Notes: a model not told the origin generated them from the letters alone. 64,000 bases of DNA from Paraburkholderia mimosarum LMG 23256 = NBRC 106338 (GCF_000739815.1 NZ_BBJJ01000031.1:20492-84491), one strand, 5' to 3'; numbered from the stretch's first letter, positions 27,333 to 36,414 are shown. A program made the numbers and translations.

Positions 27333-28064
27333 ATGCAAGCCTTCCAGAACACCGCTGGCGCGCTGGCGCCTCCCTCGCTTCGCGTCAATCGCCGTGTTGT
27401 CACAGCGACCGCGATCGTGGTCGGGTTGCATGCCGCGCTCGCCGGCATCGTGCTGATGAAGCCCGAACCCGTGACGCCCGTCGCACTCCAGTCGCAGACC
27501 ATTACCGCCGAGCTGCTCAAGCCGGCTCGGGTGGCCGCGCCGGCCGCGATTCAATCCCCGCCCACGCCGCCGCGGCCCAAGCCTGTCCCACCGGTCACGC
27601 ACGAGAAGCCCAAGGTGCAGCCCAAGCCGAAGCCAACCCCGCTGCCGGTGGCGGAATCGCCCTCGCAGCACGCGATCGAATCGCCCGCGCCCGCCGCTCC
27701 CGCGCCACCGGCTCCCGCCGCGCCAGCACCTGCGGCGCAGTCCGCGGCGGCCACCGACGTCACGTCGACCCTGGCAATCGCGGCCCCGAAGAACGTCTCG
27801 CACCTCGACTGCCGCATCGTGCAGCCCGATTACCCGACGCTCTCTCGCCGCCGCGGCGAGACGGGCACAGCCTTCGTGCACTTCGTCGTGGGCCTCGCGG
27901 GCAAGATCGAGAACATCGAGCTGAAAAAGAGCAGCGGCTATAGCCGCCTCGACGACGCCGCCGTGGACGCCATGCGCCAAAGCTCGTGCAAGCCGTACCT
28001 GGAAAACGGCGAAGCGGTGCGCGCGGCCTACACACAACCATTCGACTTCAGCCTGCGCGATTGA
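27333..28064 (+). CDS. tonB: Energy transducer TonB
   Basis: The 243-residue protein has a cytosolic N-terminus, one membrane anchor (about 22-42), a Pro/Lys/Ala-rich periplasmic spacer (about 60-145) and the TonB C-terminal domain (about 155-243) with RRGETGTAFVHFVV and GYSRLDDAAVDAM. It transmits proton-motive force from ExbBD to outer-membrane receptors. It is co-directional with exbB and exbD and presumably repressed by Fur through the box ahead of bfd. Confidence 0.95.
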   Translation: MQAFQNTAGALAPPSLRVNRRVVTATAIVVGLHAALAGIVLMKPEPVTPVALQSQTITAELLKPARVAAPAAIQSPPTPPRPKPVPPVTHEKPKVQPKPKPTPLPVAESPSQHAIESPAPAAPAPPAPAAPAPAAQSAAATDVTSTLAIAAPKNVSHLDCRIVQPDYPTLSRRRGETGTAFVHFVVGLAGKIENIELKKSSGYSRLDDAAVDAMRQSSCKPYLENGEAVRAAYTQPFDFSLRD

Positions 28065-28110
28065 CCGGCTGAGCCGCACGCCTTCATGAATTGAACAAAG
28101 AGGATCGAGC

Positions 28111-28857
28111 ATGCAGAACTACGGTATCGCCCACGTCTGGGCGCAAGGGGATTTCGTCACGCGCGGCATTGCGCTCGCGCTGTTGATCATGTCGGTGCTC
28201 TCGTGGTGCGTGATCGTCGTGAAGGGCTGGAACGTCGCGCGGCTCAAGCGCCTCACGAAAAACGCCGAGCAGCAGTTCTGGCACTCGGACGATCTCGCCG
28301 ACGGCGTGAAGAAGCTGGGCAGCGGCACGCGCGAAGACAACCCCTTCCTCGCGCTCGCGCGCTCGGGCCAGGAAGCCGCCGATCACCATCATCAGACGCA
28401 GCCGCATCTGCACGACCGCATGGACGTCTCCGACTGGATCACGCGCTGCCTGAAGGACACGATGGACGACTCGGTCGCGAAGATGCAAAGCGGGCTCGCC
28501 ATTCTCGCGTCGATCGGCAGCACCGCGCCGTTCGTGGGCTTGTTCGGCACGGTGTGGGGCATTTATCACGCACTGCTTACGATCGGCGCGACGGGCCAGA
28601 CCTCGATCGACGCCGTGGCCGGCCCCGTGGGTGAAGCGCTCATCATGACCGCGTTCGGCCTTTTCGTCGCGATTCCTGCGGTGCTCGGCTACAACGCGCT
28701 CACTCGCGCCAACAAGGCGATCGTCACGAAGCTCAACCGCTTCGCGCACGGCCTGCATGCTTTCTTCGTGACGGGCGCGCGTCTCACGTCGACGGCCCGC
28801 GGCCGGGCGTTGGACGGCAACACGGGCAATCTGCGCGTCGCCGCGCGCAGCCACTAA
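28111..28857 (+). CDS. exbB: Biopolymer transport protein ExbB
   Basis: The 248-residue MotA/TolQ/ExbB-family protein has three membrane helices (about 15-38, 130-152, 178-200). It includes the conserved LASIGSTAPFVGLFGTVWG block and forms the pentameric proton channel with ExbD. The loop has a His-rich stretch (DHHHQTQPHLH near 92-102). It follows tonB after 46 nt. Confidence 0.96.
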   Translation: MQNYGIAHVWAQGDFVTRGIALALLIMSVLSWCVIVVKGWNVARLKRLTKNAEQQFWHSDDLADGVKKLGSGTREDNPFLALARSGQEAADHHHQTQPHLHDRMDVSDWITRCLKDTMDDSVAKMQSGLAILASIGSTAPFVGLFGTVWGIYHALLTIGATGQTSIDAVAGPVGEALIMTAFGLFVAIPAVLGYNALTRANKAIVTKLNRFAHGLHAFFVTGARLTSTARGRALDGNTGNLRVAARSH

Positions 28858-28875
28858 AAAGCGGAGGCAAACATC

Positions 28876-29295
28876 ATGGCGATGAGCCCCTTTGCCAACG
28901 ACGACGACGATGGCCTGATGAACGAAATCAACATGACGCCGCTCGTCGACGTCATGTTGGTTCTCCTGATCGTTTTCATGGTGACGATTCCCGTGATCCG
29001 CCACGCCGTGAAAATCGACCTGCCGCACGCGAGCAGCCAGAAGGAAGACACGAAGCCCGCGCAGATCAATGTGTCGATCGACGCGGATGGCACCGTGCTG
29101 TGGGACGGCACGAAAGTCGATGAAGCGGCGCTGAACCAGAAGATCGCGGCAGCGGCGCAAACCACGCCGCAACCGGAGCTGCATCTGAACGCGGATCGCA
29201 AGGTCCAATACGAGCGAGTGGCCCAGGTCATGTCCGCTGCGCAAAACGGCGGCTTGACGAAGCTCGGCTTCGTCACCGATCCCGCGCATCACTGA
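28876..29295 (+). CDS. exbD: Biopolymer transport protein ExbD
   Basis: The 139-residue protein has one N-terminal membrane helix in which the essential Asp occurs (MTPLVDVMLVLLIVFMV) and a periplasmic domain. GGAGG precedes the ATG. It is the last gene of the bfd-tonB-exbB-exbD run and is followed by a strong terminator. Confidence 0.96.
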   Translation: MAMSPFANDDDDGLMNEINMTPLVDVMLVLLIVFMVTIPVIRHAVKIDLPHASSQKEDTKPAQINVSIDADGTVLWDGTKVDEAALNQKIAAAAQTTPQPELHLNADRKVQYERVAQVMSAAQNGGLTKLGFVTDPAHH

Positions 29296-29340
29296 TGCAC
29301 ATTTTCGAGCGCCAGGCGCTGGTTTCAGCGATACAAAGTA

Positions 29341-29374
29341 AAAGGCCTTCATCGTCAGATGAAGGCCTTTTTTT
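29341..29374 (+). terminator. Rho-independent terminator after exbD
   Basis: AAAGGCCTTCATC and GATGAAGGCCTTT form a perfect 13-bp stem with loop GTCA, followed by further T residues. The leading A residues would let it act in both directions. Confidence 0.95.
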
Positions 29375-29516
29375 CTGCGCACGCGGCGCACTCGGGCGGT
29401 GGCGGCAACTCCCCGACAATCGATCGGTTCACGCCGGCACATGCGACTGCCGTGGGCAACACGGACTGCGCTTTCGGCCCTGAAGGCCCACTATGATAGC
29501 GGCCATCAATTCCCAC

Positions 29517-29684
29517 TCAAGACCGGTGCTTGGTGAGAAGGACTTCAATATATTCCTCTCGCTTGACGCCTACAAGGGTTAAGCCATTGAATGTAGCGAT
29601 GGCTGGTCGCGCTTGAATGCCTAAAAACAAATGGCGCTGCACGTCGTACGCAAATGCACTCCGTGAAGCCGTTGCTTCATACAT
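29517..29684 (-). pseudogene. Low-GC open frame, probably a gene remnant
   Basis: Fifty-five codons starting at ATG 29684 read like a real protein end (HLFLGIQARPAIATF, then GVKREEYIEVLL). Codon choice is A/T-rich (TTT, TTA, ATT, CAA), unlike the flanking genes. No ribosome-binding site is visible and the frame is not clearly open far upstream. I do not recognise the family. It may be the 3' end of an acquired gene. The rest of the 416 bp between exbD and the LysR gene holds only the terminator above. Confidence 0.35.
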
Positions 29685-29711
29685 GCGCACGCGCGCGCAC
29701 GTTCGCAAAGT

Positions 29712-30755
29712 TCACGCAGTTTCGATCTTGCTCGCGCGCTTCGCGTTGGATAGTCCGCCACTCTGGGCGCTCGCTGCGCGCTGCTCTTCGCCACGCGCGA
29801 CGAGCGCGTCGATCTCGCTTTTCAGCGGACATTCCTGGTGCAGGCTTTTATCTGCGTCGAGCACTTCGACGAGGTAATCGACGAAGGCGCGCACGGCAGG
29901 AACCATGCCCTGGCGCGAGAGAAACACCGCGTAGAGTTGCGGCACCGGCAGCGTCCAGCCCGGCATCACCGGCGAAAGCTTGCCCGAGCGCAGCGCGGCG
30001 CCATACATCATTTCAGGCATTGCCGCGATGCCGAGGCCGTACAAAGCGGCTTCGCGGATCGTGGTCAGGTCGGCGCTGATGAGGCGCGGCTCGTGCTCGT
30101 GCGAATGACGCGTGCCGTCCGGCGCGATCAGCTGGAATACGTGGCGCCCGTCGCTCGTGGGCGTGTCGAGCGTCTCGAAGCGTGAAAGGTCTTCGGGCGT
30201 GAGCGGCGGCGCATTCTGCGCGAGCAGGCTAGGCGCGCCCACCAGCATCTGCTCCGTGCGCCACAGCGGCCGCACCACGATATTGGCGTTCTGCGGCGGT
30301 TCCGAGCGCACGCGCAACGCGATATCCACGGAATCTTCGAACAGGTCGATCACGCGATTCGTCACGCGCATCACCACCCGAACCTCGGGGTAGCGAAGCA
30401 TGAATTCCGGAATGATCTGCGAAAAGATGGTCTGCGAAAGCGTGACAGGCACGCTCACGCGCACCGTCCCCCGCGGCGACGAGCGCAGCGACTGAACGAC
30501 GTTCACCGCGGCCTGCGCCTCGGCGAGCATCGCGCGGCAATGCTCGTAAAAGAGTTCGCCCGCCTCGGTCAACGCGAGCTTGCGCGTGGAACGCTGCAAG
30601 AGACGCACGCCGAGCGAGGCCTCGAGTTCGCTCACCCGGCGCGACAGCCGCGACTTCGAGATGCCGAGCACGCGCTCGGCAGCGGAGAAACCGCCATGCT
30701 CGATGACCTGCGAGAAATACATGAGGTCGTTCAGGTTGTGCGAATCGATTTTCAT
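29712..30755 (-). CDS. LysR family transcriptional regulator
   Basis: The 347-residue protein has the LysR winged helix-turn-helix at about 5-65 (FSQVIEHGGFSAAERVLGIS) and a substrate-binding domain to about 305, plus a longer than usual C-terminal tail of about 40 residues. It is divergent from the pirin gene, a common pairing in which the regulator controls the pirin. ATG 30755 was chosen over a TTG eight codons upstream since it gives the standard start MKIDSHNLNDLMYF. Confidence 0.92.
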   Translation of the reverse strand: MKIDSHNLNDLMYFSQVIEHGGFSAAERVLGISKSRLSRRVSELEASLGVRLLQRSTRKLALTEAGELFYEHCRAMLAEAQAAVNVVQSLRSSPRGTVRVSVPVTLSQTIFSQIIPEFMLRYPEVRVVMRVTNRVIDLFEDSVDIALRVRSEPPQNANIVVRPLWRTEQMLVGAPSLLAQNAPPLTPEDLSRFETLDTPTSDGRHVFQLIAPDGTRHSHEHEPRLISADLTTIREAALYGLGIAAMPEMMYGAALRSGKLSPVMPGWTLPVPQLYAVFLSRQGMVPAVRAFVDYLVEVLDADKSLHQECPLKSEIDALVARGEEQRAASAQSGGLSNAKRASKIETA

Positions 30756-30805
30756 GTTGTCGTTCCAGCGATGGGACAATCCATTGCGATGGGGCCGTAA
30801 AACAG

Positions 30806-30826
30806 GCCAAATTGGCTATCTATAAT
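30806..30826. promoter_or_regulatory. Palindrome and -10 box in the LysR/pirin control region
   Basis: GCCAAATTGGC (30806-30816) is a perfect 5-1-5 palindrome. It is followed by a perfect TATAAT (30821-30826) reading toward pirin, 51 nt before the pirin start. The palindrome would overlap the polymerase site, as expected for regulation by the adjacent LysR protein. Confidence 0.6.
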
Positions 30827-30876
30827 AGCGGTTTGTTTCGCAAATAACGCAATTCCCACAATTCGAGGTGATATCC

Positions 30877-31758
30877 ATGGCCACGACCCGTACGATCGAA
30901 CGCGTTTATCCCGCGGTTCGCACCACCGAGGGAGGCGGATTCATCGTTCATCGGCCGTTTCCCACGCGAGCGCTGATGGACTTCGATCCGTTCCTGCTGC
31001 TCGACGAAATGGGCCCCGTCGACTATGCGCCCGGCGAGGCCAAGGGCGCGCCCGACCACCCGCATCGCGGCTTCGAAACCGTCACCTATATGGTCGAAGG
31101 CCGCTTCGGTCACAAGGACTCGGCGGGCCACGCGGGCACGCTGGGGCCCGGCGACGTGCAATGGATGACGGCCGGCGCGGGCGTGATTCACAGCGAGATG
31201 CCCGACCCCGAATTCACGCGCACCGGCGGCCGCATGCACGGCCTGCAGCTGTGGGTGAATCTGCCTGCACGCGACAAGATGATCGCGCCGCGCTACCAGG
31301 AACTGCCCACCGGGCAGATCCCCGTGGGCCGCTCGAAGGACGGCAAGGTCACGGTAAAGGTAATCGCCGGTGAGGCGCTGGGCGCGAAAGCCGCGATCGA
31401 GACGCGCACGCCCATCCTGTACCAGCACTTCACGCTCGCGCCCGGCGCGCGCGTCGAGCAGCCCGTGCCCGCCGGCTATCGCGTGTTCGCCTATGGCCTT
31501 TCGGGCACGGGCCTCTACGGTCCGCAAGCGCAGGCGATCGAAGCCCAGCAGATGGTAGCCTTCGCGAGCGACGGCGAGACCGTCACGCTCGCCGCCCCGG
31601 CCGATGCGAGCGTGCCGCTCGACGTGCTCCTGATCGGCGGCGTGCCGCTGAACGAGCCGGTCGTGCGCTACGGTCCATTCGTGATGAACACCGAGCAGGA
31701 GATCCGCGAGGCCGTGCTCGACTATCAGGCTGGGCGCATGGGACGCATCGCTCACTAA
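30877..31758 (+). CDS. Pirin family protein
   Basis: The 293-residue bicupin has the pirin motif PDHPHRGFETVTYM, and the metal-binding His and Glu are visible in the following HSEMP. Pirins bind iron or nickel and some, such as YhhW, have quercetinase activity; others act as redox-sensing cofactors. GAGG precedes ATG 30877. It is divergent from the LysR gene. Confidence 0.94.
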   Translation: MATTRTIERVYPAVRTTEGGGFIVHRPFPTRALMDFDPFLLLDEMGPVDYAPGEAKGAPDHPHRGFETVTYMVEGRFGHKDSAGHAGTLGPGDVQWMTAGAGVIHSEMPDPEFTRTGGRMHGLQLWVNLPARDKMIAPRYQELPTGQIPVGRSKDGKVTVKVIAGEALGAKAAIETRTPILYQHFTLAPGARVEQPVPAGYRVFAYGLSGTGLYGPQAQAIEAQQMVAFASDGETVTLAAPADASVPLDVLLIGGVPLNEPVVRYGPFVMNTEQEIREAVLDYQAGRMGRIAH

Positions 31759-31877
31759 GCGCCGCGGGTTCCGGTGCCTCTCCACAGGCCCGCCCGCTTT
31801 CCGTCACAATAAGGCTTCCGGGGCGCGCACCCCTCGCGCGCCCGTCCCTCTTTAACCGTCCCGCCCGCGAGGAGCGC

Positions 31878-32276
31878 ATGGCCGAACCCGCAGTCACCGC
31901 ACACATTGGCTCGACGAACTACCAGGTCCAGTTCGACGACGGCACACACACCTGGATCGCCGACGAGCCCGCCTCGCTCGGTGGCGGCGACCGCGGACCG
32001 TCGCCCTTTTCGCTGCTGCTCTCGAGCCTCGGCGCCTGCACCTCCATCACGCTGAAGATGTACGCCCAGCGCAAGGAGTGGCCGCTCGAAGGCGTACGCG
32101 TGAAGCTCTCCATGGAAACCGGCAACGAAGGCACGAAGATCGATCGCCAGATCATGCTCGAAGGCGCGCTCACCGAGGCGCAGCGCGAACGCCTGCTGCA
32201 GATCGCCAACGCCTGCCCGGTGCACAAGGTGCTCACGAACACGATCGCGATCCACACGGGTCTCGTCGTCGCCTGA
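31878..32276 (+). CDS. OsmC/YhfA family peroxide-responsive protein
   Basis: The 132-residue protein has the two family cysteines in GACTSITLKMYA and ACPVHKVL, typical of OsmC-like thiol peroxidases. Length matches YhfA-type members. It is followed by a DUF1857 gene after 39 nt in the same direction. Confidence 0.93.
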   Translation: MAEPAVTAHIGSTNYQVQFDDGTHTWIADEPASLGGGDRGPSPFSLLLSSLGACTSITLKMYAQRKEWPLEGVRVKLSMETGNEGTKIDRQIMLEGALTEAQRERLLQIANACPVHKVLTNTIAIHTGLVVA

Positions 32277-32315
32277 GCGTCGGCGCACGGACACAGAACA
32301 CAGGAAGGCGCCGCC

Positions 32316-32801
32316 TTGAATTTCGAACATCTCATCCAGATCAACGACCCGCTGAACCCGCTCGTCGAGGCCATGACGCGTGAACAGCTCTGGGAAGGGC
32401 TCGTGCTGCGCGCGGAGCAGCCGCAGCTCTTCGTGATCGGTCTCGACAGCTGCACGATCCTCTCGCGCAGCGAGAGCACGATGGAGCGCGAGCTGCACTA
32501 CGGCCACGCCACGGTGCGCGACCGCGTCACGTTCACGCCCAACGAGAGCGTGCGCTACGACATCATGGCGACCGCCGAATACGTGGGCGGCTCGCTCACG
32601 ATGACGATCGAGCAGCCCGATCCGCTGCAGCTCTTTCTGCGCTTCGAGTACCGCACGACACTGCCGACGGCCGACACCGAAGACGATCGCCAGACTTCGG
32701 AGATCGTGAAATCGGCGTATCGCGAATCGGACATCGATACCGTGCGTCTCATCCGCCAGTTCGTGCAGGGCGACGGCAGCGCGCCGAACGCGCTGCACTG
32801 A
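32316..32801 (+). CDS. DUF1857 (SRPBCC/AtaL-like) protein
   Basis: The 161-residue protein is of the START/SRPBCC superfamily with the DUF1857 opening FEHLIQINDP and LTREQLWEGLVLRA-like text. Such proteins bind hydrophobic ligands; function is unknown. The TTG start at 32316 is supported by AGGAAGG upstream and by the family's usual M-x-FEHL opening. It probably shares a transcript with the OsmC gene. Confidence 0.85.
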   Translation: MNFEHLIQINDPLNPLVEAMTREQLWEGLVLRAEQPQLFVIGLDSCTILSRSESTMERELHYGHATVRDRVTFTPNESVRYDIMATAEYVGGSLTMTIEQPDPLQLFLRFEYRTTLPTADTEDDRQTSEIVKSAYRESDIDTVRLIRQFVQGDGSAPNALH

Positions 32802-32932
32802 ATCCTGGCAGAGGGCGGCGGGCCTCCACGCGTGGGTCGGCCTGCCGCCCTTCCATGAGTGCCGGGGCGCCCCTGCTTTGGCTCAGACTATCGGCGATGA
32901 ATTCCGATGAATCTCTCTTTGTTGTTAATGGG

Positions 32933-32955
32933 AACGATTATCATTTAGAATCATT
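32933..32955 (+). promoter_or_regulatory. Fur box upstream of hemP
   Basis: ACGATTATCATTTAGAATC contains two ATCATT half-sites (inverse of AATGAT) in an AT-rich block within GC-rich DNA, 31 nt before hemP. This is the expected place for Fur repression. Confidence 0.72.
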
Positions 32956-32985
32956 CCATCGAATCTCGACAAAGACGTGACGTTC

Positions 32986-33246
32986 ATGACCGAACCGAAC
33001 CGTAGCTCCACGTTAAGCTTGCGCCGCACCAGCGGCCCGGCATCGACCAGCGTGCGACCCAAGTCCGCCATGGTCCAGCCGGAACCCCGCAAGCGCATCG
33101 AAACGGCGGGCGCCGCCGCAAGCAGCGAGCGAACGCTCGATAGCGCGGCGCTGCTGCAAGGCCGCAGCCACGTGAGCATCGTGCATAACGGAGAGACGTA
33201 TCAGTTGCGGGCCACCCGGCTCGGCAAGCTGATCCTGACCAAGTAG
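32986..33246 (+). CDS. hemP: Hemin uptake protein HemP
   Basis: The 86-residue protein has the HemP domain in its last 32 residues (LLQGRSHVSIVHNGETYQLR). An N-terminal basic extension is common in Burkholderia. HemP is reported there to promote expression of haem receptor genes. No hmu genes follow here, so it stands alone apart from the GlcG/HbpS-type gene on the other strand. ATG 32986 is preferred over a GTG three codons earlier. Confidence 0.92.
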   Translation: MTEPNRSSTLSLRRTSGPASTSVRPKSAMVQPEPRKRIETAGAAASSERTLDSAALLQGRSHVSIVHNGETYQLRATRLGKLILTK

Positions 33247-33405
33247 GGTCAAGCCGTTTTCAACCGGGTATTGTGGGGACCGCCTCCACCGGGAGGCGTT
33301 GGGGCATTAGCCAGCTACGACGGCTTGCACGCGAGATCTAGACCCCTTCGTGCAGACATCCTTCAAGCTTCAGGCCAGCCGTCGAAGCAAGCCAAGCCAC
33401 TTTTT
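33247..33405 (+). ncRNA. Candidate iron-responsive sRNA from the hemP 3' region (BrrF-like)
   Basis: In Burkholderia cenocepacia a Fur-controlled sRNA (BrrF) is, as I recall, encoded at the hemP 3' side. Here the 160 bp after hemP contain a hairpin CGCCTCC/GGAGGCG (about 33282-33299), a second stem TGCACG/CGTGCA (33326-33331 with 33349-33354) and a run of T residues near 33398-33403. No protein is encoded. Sequence identity to BrrF could not be checked. Confidence 0.4.
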
Positions 33406-33468
33406 TGTTCTCACCTCTGATCGCGGCGGCGCGCGAAGCGCGAGCCGCCCAGGGCCCTGCGCCCGAAA

Positions 33469-33504
33469 CAAAAGCCGCGGCACACGTCCGCGGCTTTTGT
33501 TTCT
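33469..33504 (-). terminator. Rho-independent terminator after the GlcG/HbpS-type gene
   Basis: CAAAAGCCGCGG and CCGCGGCTTTTG form a perfect 12-bp inverted repeat with a 7-nt loop, 30 bp beyond the stop of the minus-strand gene. It may also stop plus-strand transcription from hemP. Confidence 0.85.
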
Positions 33505-33528
33505 TCGGCGCGAGGCAAGACGACGCGC

Positions 33529-33936
33529 TCAGCCCGCACCGAGCGCCGCGATGCCCGCGCGCGCGATGGCCGCATCCTGATCGGACTTCACGCCCGAGAC
33601 GCCGACTGCGCCGATCACGTCGCCGTTTACGACGACGGGCACGCCGCCTTCGAGCATGCCCGTGAGCGGCGCACTGAGAAACGCGGTGCGTCCCTGCTTG
33701 ATGACGTCTTCGTAGACCTTGCTCTCGCGGCGGCCCAGCGCGGCGGTGCGGGCCTTGGCCATGGCGATTTCGGCGGTGATGGGCGAGGCGCCATCGAGCC
33801 GGCGCAGAAACAGCAGATGCGCGCCATCGTCGACGATGGCGACCGTCACGTTCCACTGGTTTGCGCGTGCGTGCGCCACGGCCGCTTCGGCCATCTTTAG
33901 GACATCTTCGTCGGTCAATACTGCGCGGGTTCGCAT
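33529..33936 (-). CDS. GlcG/HbpS family (DUF336) haem-binding-type protein
   Basis: The 135-residue protein has the GlcG/HbpS signature text NVTVAIVDDGAHLLFLRRLDGA and GGVPVVVNGDVIGAVGVSG. The family includes the haem-degrading sensor HbpS and GlcG of glycolate loci. It lies tail-to-tail with hemP, which makes a haem link attractive but unproven. ATG 33936 has GGAG (TGGAGAGTCCACC) upstream. Confidence 0.9.
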   Translation of the reverse strand: MRTRAVLTDEDVLKMAEAAVAHARANQWNVTVAIVDDGAHLLFLRRLDGASPITAEIAMAKARTAALGRRESKVYEDVIKQGRTAFLSAPLTGMLEGGVPVVVNGDVIGAVGVSGVKSDQDAAIARAGIAALGAG

Positions 33937-34072
33937 GGTGGACTCTCCAATGTCAGACAAGCCGGTCGGGCAGCGCCGGGACAAGCCCGGCGCCGACGCC
34001 GCGTGACGATGCATTGGAGAGTAGCGCAGATCGCGCCCGATGAAAGCTCGCGCGAGCCTTGGGCACTCGCGG

Positions 34073-35500
34073 TCAGTGCACCCAGCCCCAGAACATCAGC
34101 CACCACGCGCTGTCCACCACGGCGAGCGCGAGCGCGAAGCCCGCCAGCGCGAGCGCGCGCTGCCACAAGCGGCTGCTATGGCGCCCCGTAACCCGCCACG
34201 CGAGCCAGGCGCTCCAGAGGTTCGTGATGACGAGAATCGCAATGCGCACCTCGGCGGCCCAGTCGAGCGGCACGTGCTCGGCGCGCAGGAGCGAGAGCGT
34301 CGTGGCGGAGAGGCCGAGGAACACGCCCGCGCCGGCCAGCGGAATCAGCGACTGCGCCAGGTGATGCAGACGCCGCATCTCGAAGCGGCCGAGCACGGCC
34401 GTCGAGCCCGCGAGAATCGCGAAGAGCGCCGTGCCATAGACGAGCCCCGTCGCGACGATATAGCCGACGATCATCGCGCCATCGAGCCACGAAAACACGT
34501 CGTTCTGCGCGGGGTAATGCGTGAGCAGGAACCACGGCGCATTGGTCTCGAGCGGCCAGGTGATGTCGCGGTCGATGAGCCAGCCCGCGAGCCACTGCTT
34601 GATGCCGATGAACCACGGCGAGCCGGTCCAGTGGAACGCGCCAATCGCGACGCCAAGCAGGCCGTAGAGGATCAGCGCGGTGTCCCAGGCGCTCGCCTGG
34701 CTGGCGCCGAGCTCGACCACTTCCTGCGCGGGCGAGCGCCACGAGAGCGCGATGGCGTCGCGGTGGCCGCTGCAGCGTCCGCACATGTGGCACTGGGCGG
34801 CGCCCTTCATGCTGCGCAGCGGCACGAGCGGCGCGCAGTTGACGGGAATCACGCGATGCCCGCCGTGCTCGCCGTGCGTATAGGAGTTGCGCCAGGCCTC
34901 TTCGTCGACCTTGTAGCGAAACGGCGCGAGACGCGCCAGAAGCGCGAACACCCCGTTCACGGGGCAGAGATACTTGCACCAGACGCGCTTTTCGCGCCCG
35001 TAAAGAAAACCGATCACCATGGCGCCCAGCGTCGATCCGCCCAGCACCAGCAGCACCGCCTTGGGGTACTGGTAGACGCTCACCATCTGTCCGTAGATCG
35101 TCGTGAGGCCGAACGCCACGAAAGGCCAGCCGCCCCAGCGCATCCAGTGCGGAATCGCCTTGCCGCGGCCGAACTTGCTGGCGAACTCGGTGAGCGCGCC
35201 TTCGGGGCACAGCACGCCGCACCACACGCGGCCGAGCATCACCATCGAAAGCAGCACGAACGGCCACCAGATGCCCCAGAACACGAACTGCGCCGCGAGC
35301 GTGAGGTTGTTCCACAGGTGCGCCGCGTCGCCGGGCAACGGCATCGCCGCCGGCACGAGAATCAGGAACGCGTAGACGGCGACGACAGCCCACTGCACGG
35401 CGCGAATCACCGCGCCGTGACGTTGCATCCACTGGCCCGCCTGGGCGAGCTTGCCAGGGCGCCCGGTTGCCTGCGCCGGGCCAACGGATGCACAACTCAT
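34073..35500 (-). CDS. ftrD: FtrD, polyferredoxin-type 4Fe-4S membrane protein
   Basis: The 475-residue inner-membrane protein has multiple helices and NapH/NosR-like cluster motifs, CGVLCPEGALTEF and CKYLCPVNGVF, and a later CHMCGRC. It is the fourth component of the FtrABCD ferrous/ferric iron uptake system of Brucella, Bordetella and Burkholderia, thought to pass electrons for iron reoxidation during transport. Its ATG overlaps the ftrC stop (35497-35500). Confidence 0.92.
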   Translation of the reverse strand: MSCASVGPAQATGRPGKLAQAGQWMQRHGAVIRAVQWAVVAVYAFLILVPAAMPLPGDAAHLWNNLTLAAQFVFWGIWWPFVLLSMVMLGRVWCGVLCPEGALTEFASKFGRGKAIPHWMRWGGWPFVAFGLTTIYGQMVSVYQYPKAVLLVLGGSTLGAMVIGFLYGREKRVWCKYLCPVNGVFALLARLAPFRYKVDEEAWRNSYTHGEHGGHRVIPVNCAPLVPLRSMKGAAQCHMCGRCSGHRDAIALSWRSPAQEVVELGASQASAWDTALILYGLLGVAIGAFHWTGSPWFIGIKQWLAGWLIDRDITWPLETNAPWFLLTHYPAQNDVFSWLDGAMIVGYIVATGLVYGTALFAILAGSTAVLGRFEMRRLHHLAQSLIPLAGAGVFLGLSATTLSLLRAEHVPLDWAAEVRIAILVITNLWSAWLAWRVTGRHSSRLWQRALALAGFALALAVVDSAWWLMFWGWVH

Positions 35501-36342
35501 GCTGCCTTCCTCTTCGCGACCGCGCCTGCGCGGCCGGTGGCGCGCCGCACGAGGAACCACACCACGAGCCAGTACACGGCGTAGGCGATCAGGTTCATGA
35601 GCGCCGGGTGCGCGCGGTAGCCGGTGAGCGTTGCGACGAGCGAACCGAACGTGTTCGAATCGTCGAGGATCGCCGAGGTATTCCACACCTGGTCGACGAG
35701 GGTCGGCAGGATTTCCTTGTCGATCAGCTTGTCGATCCCGGTCTGGAACAGGCCCGCGCCGAGAAACAGCAGCATGATTTCAGTAATGCGGAAGAAGTGC
35801 CGCCACGAGAACACCTTGCCGCCCAGTTGCAGGAGGTAGAACGTGAGCAACGCGAGGGCCAGGCCGATCAGCACGGCAACATACTGGCTCGCGTCCACGT
35901 GGCCCGACTGGCCGAAGCCAAGGCCGTAGAGAAAGATCACCGTCTCGCTGCCTTCACGCGCGATCGCCAGCGCGACGAGAATCGCCACGCCCCACCAGTT
36001 CGCGTCGCGCGCGCTCTTTTCCAGCGACTGTTCCATGTCGCGCTTGAGCGTGCGCCCGTGCTGCTTCATCCACAGCACCATCTGCACGATCAGCACGCAC
36101 GCCACGAGCACCATGCCGGTCTGGAAATAATCCTGGGCGTCGCCCGACAGCACCTCGGTAAAGCCGACCAGCACCGCGCCGAGCGCGACGGCGGCGACAA
36201 TGCCGATCGCCACGCCGCCCCACAGGTACGGCACGCCGCGCCTTGCATCCGCGTCGCCGTTTTTCAGCCACGCATACAGAATCCCGACGACGAGCAGCGC
36301 CTCGACGCTCTCCCGCCATACGATGAACATCACCTGCCCCAT
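35497..36342 (-). CDS. ftrC: FtrC, Ftr1-family iron permease
   Basis: The 281-residue protein has seven predicted helices and two REXXE iron-binding motifs, RESVEALL in helix 1 and REGSETVIF in helix 4, as in yeast Ftr1 and EfeU. It forms the membrane channel of the FtrABCD system. It overlaps ftrD by 4 nt and follows ftrB after 72 nt. Confidence 0.95.
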   Translation of the reverse strand: MGQVMFIVWRESVEALLVVGILYAWLKNGDADARRGVPYLWGGVAIGIVAAVALGAVLVGFTEVLSGDAQDYFQTGMVLVACVLIVQMVLWMKQHGRTLKRDMEQSLEKSARDANWWGVAILVALAIAREGSETVIFLYGLGFGQSGHVDASQYVAVLIGLALALLTFYLLQLGGKVFSWRHFFRITEIMLLFLGAGLFQTGIDKLIDKEILPTLVDQVWNTSAILDDSNTFGSLVATLTGYRAHPALMNLIAYAVYWLVVWFLVRRATGRAGAVAKRKAA

Positions 36343-36414
36343 TCAACACCTCCCGCTACTGGCGATACGCACCTCGCGCACCTCGCGCACCTCGCAACGC
36401 TGATCCGGCAACGC

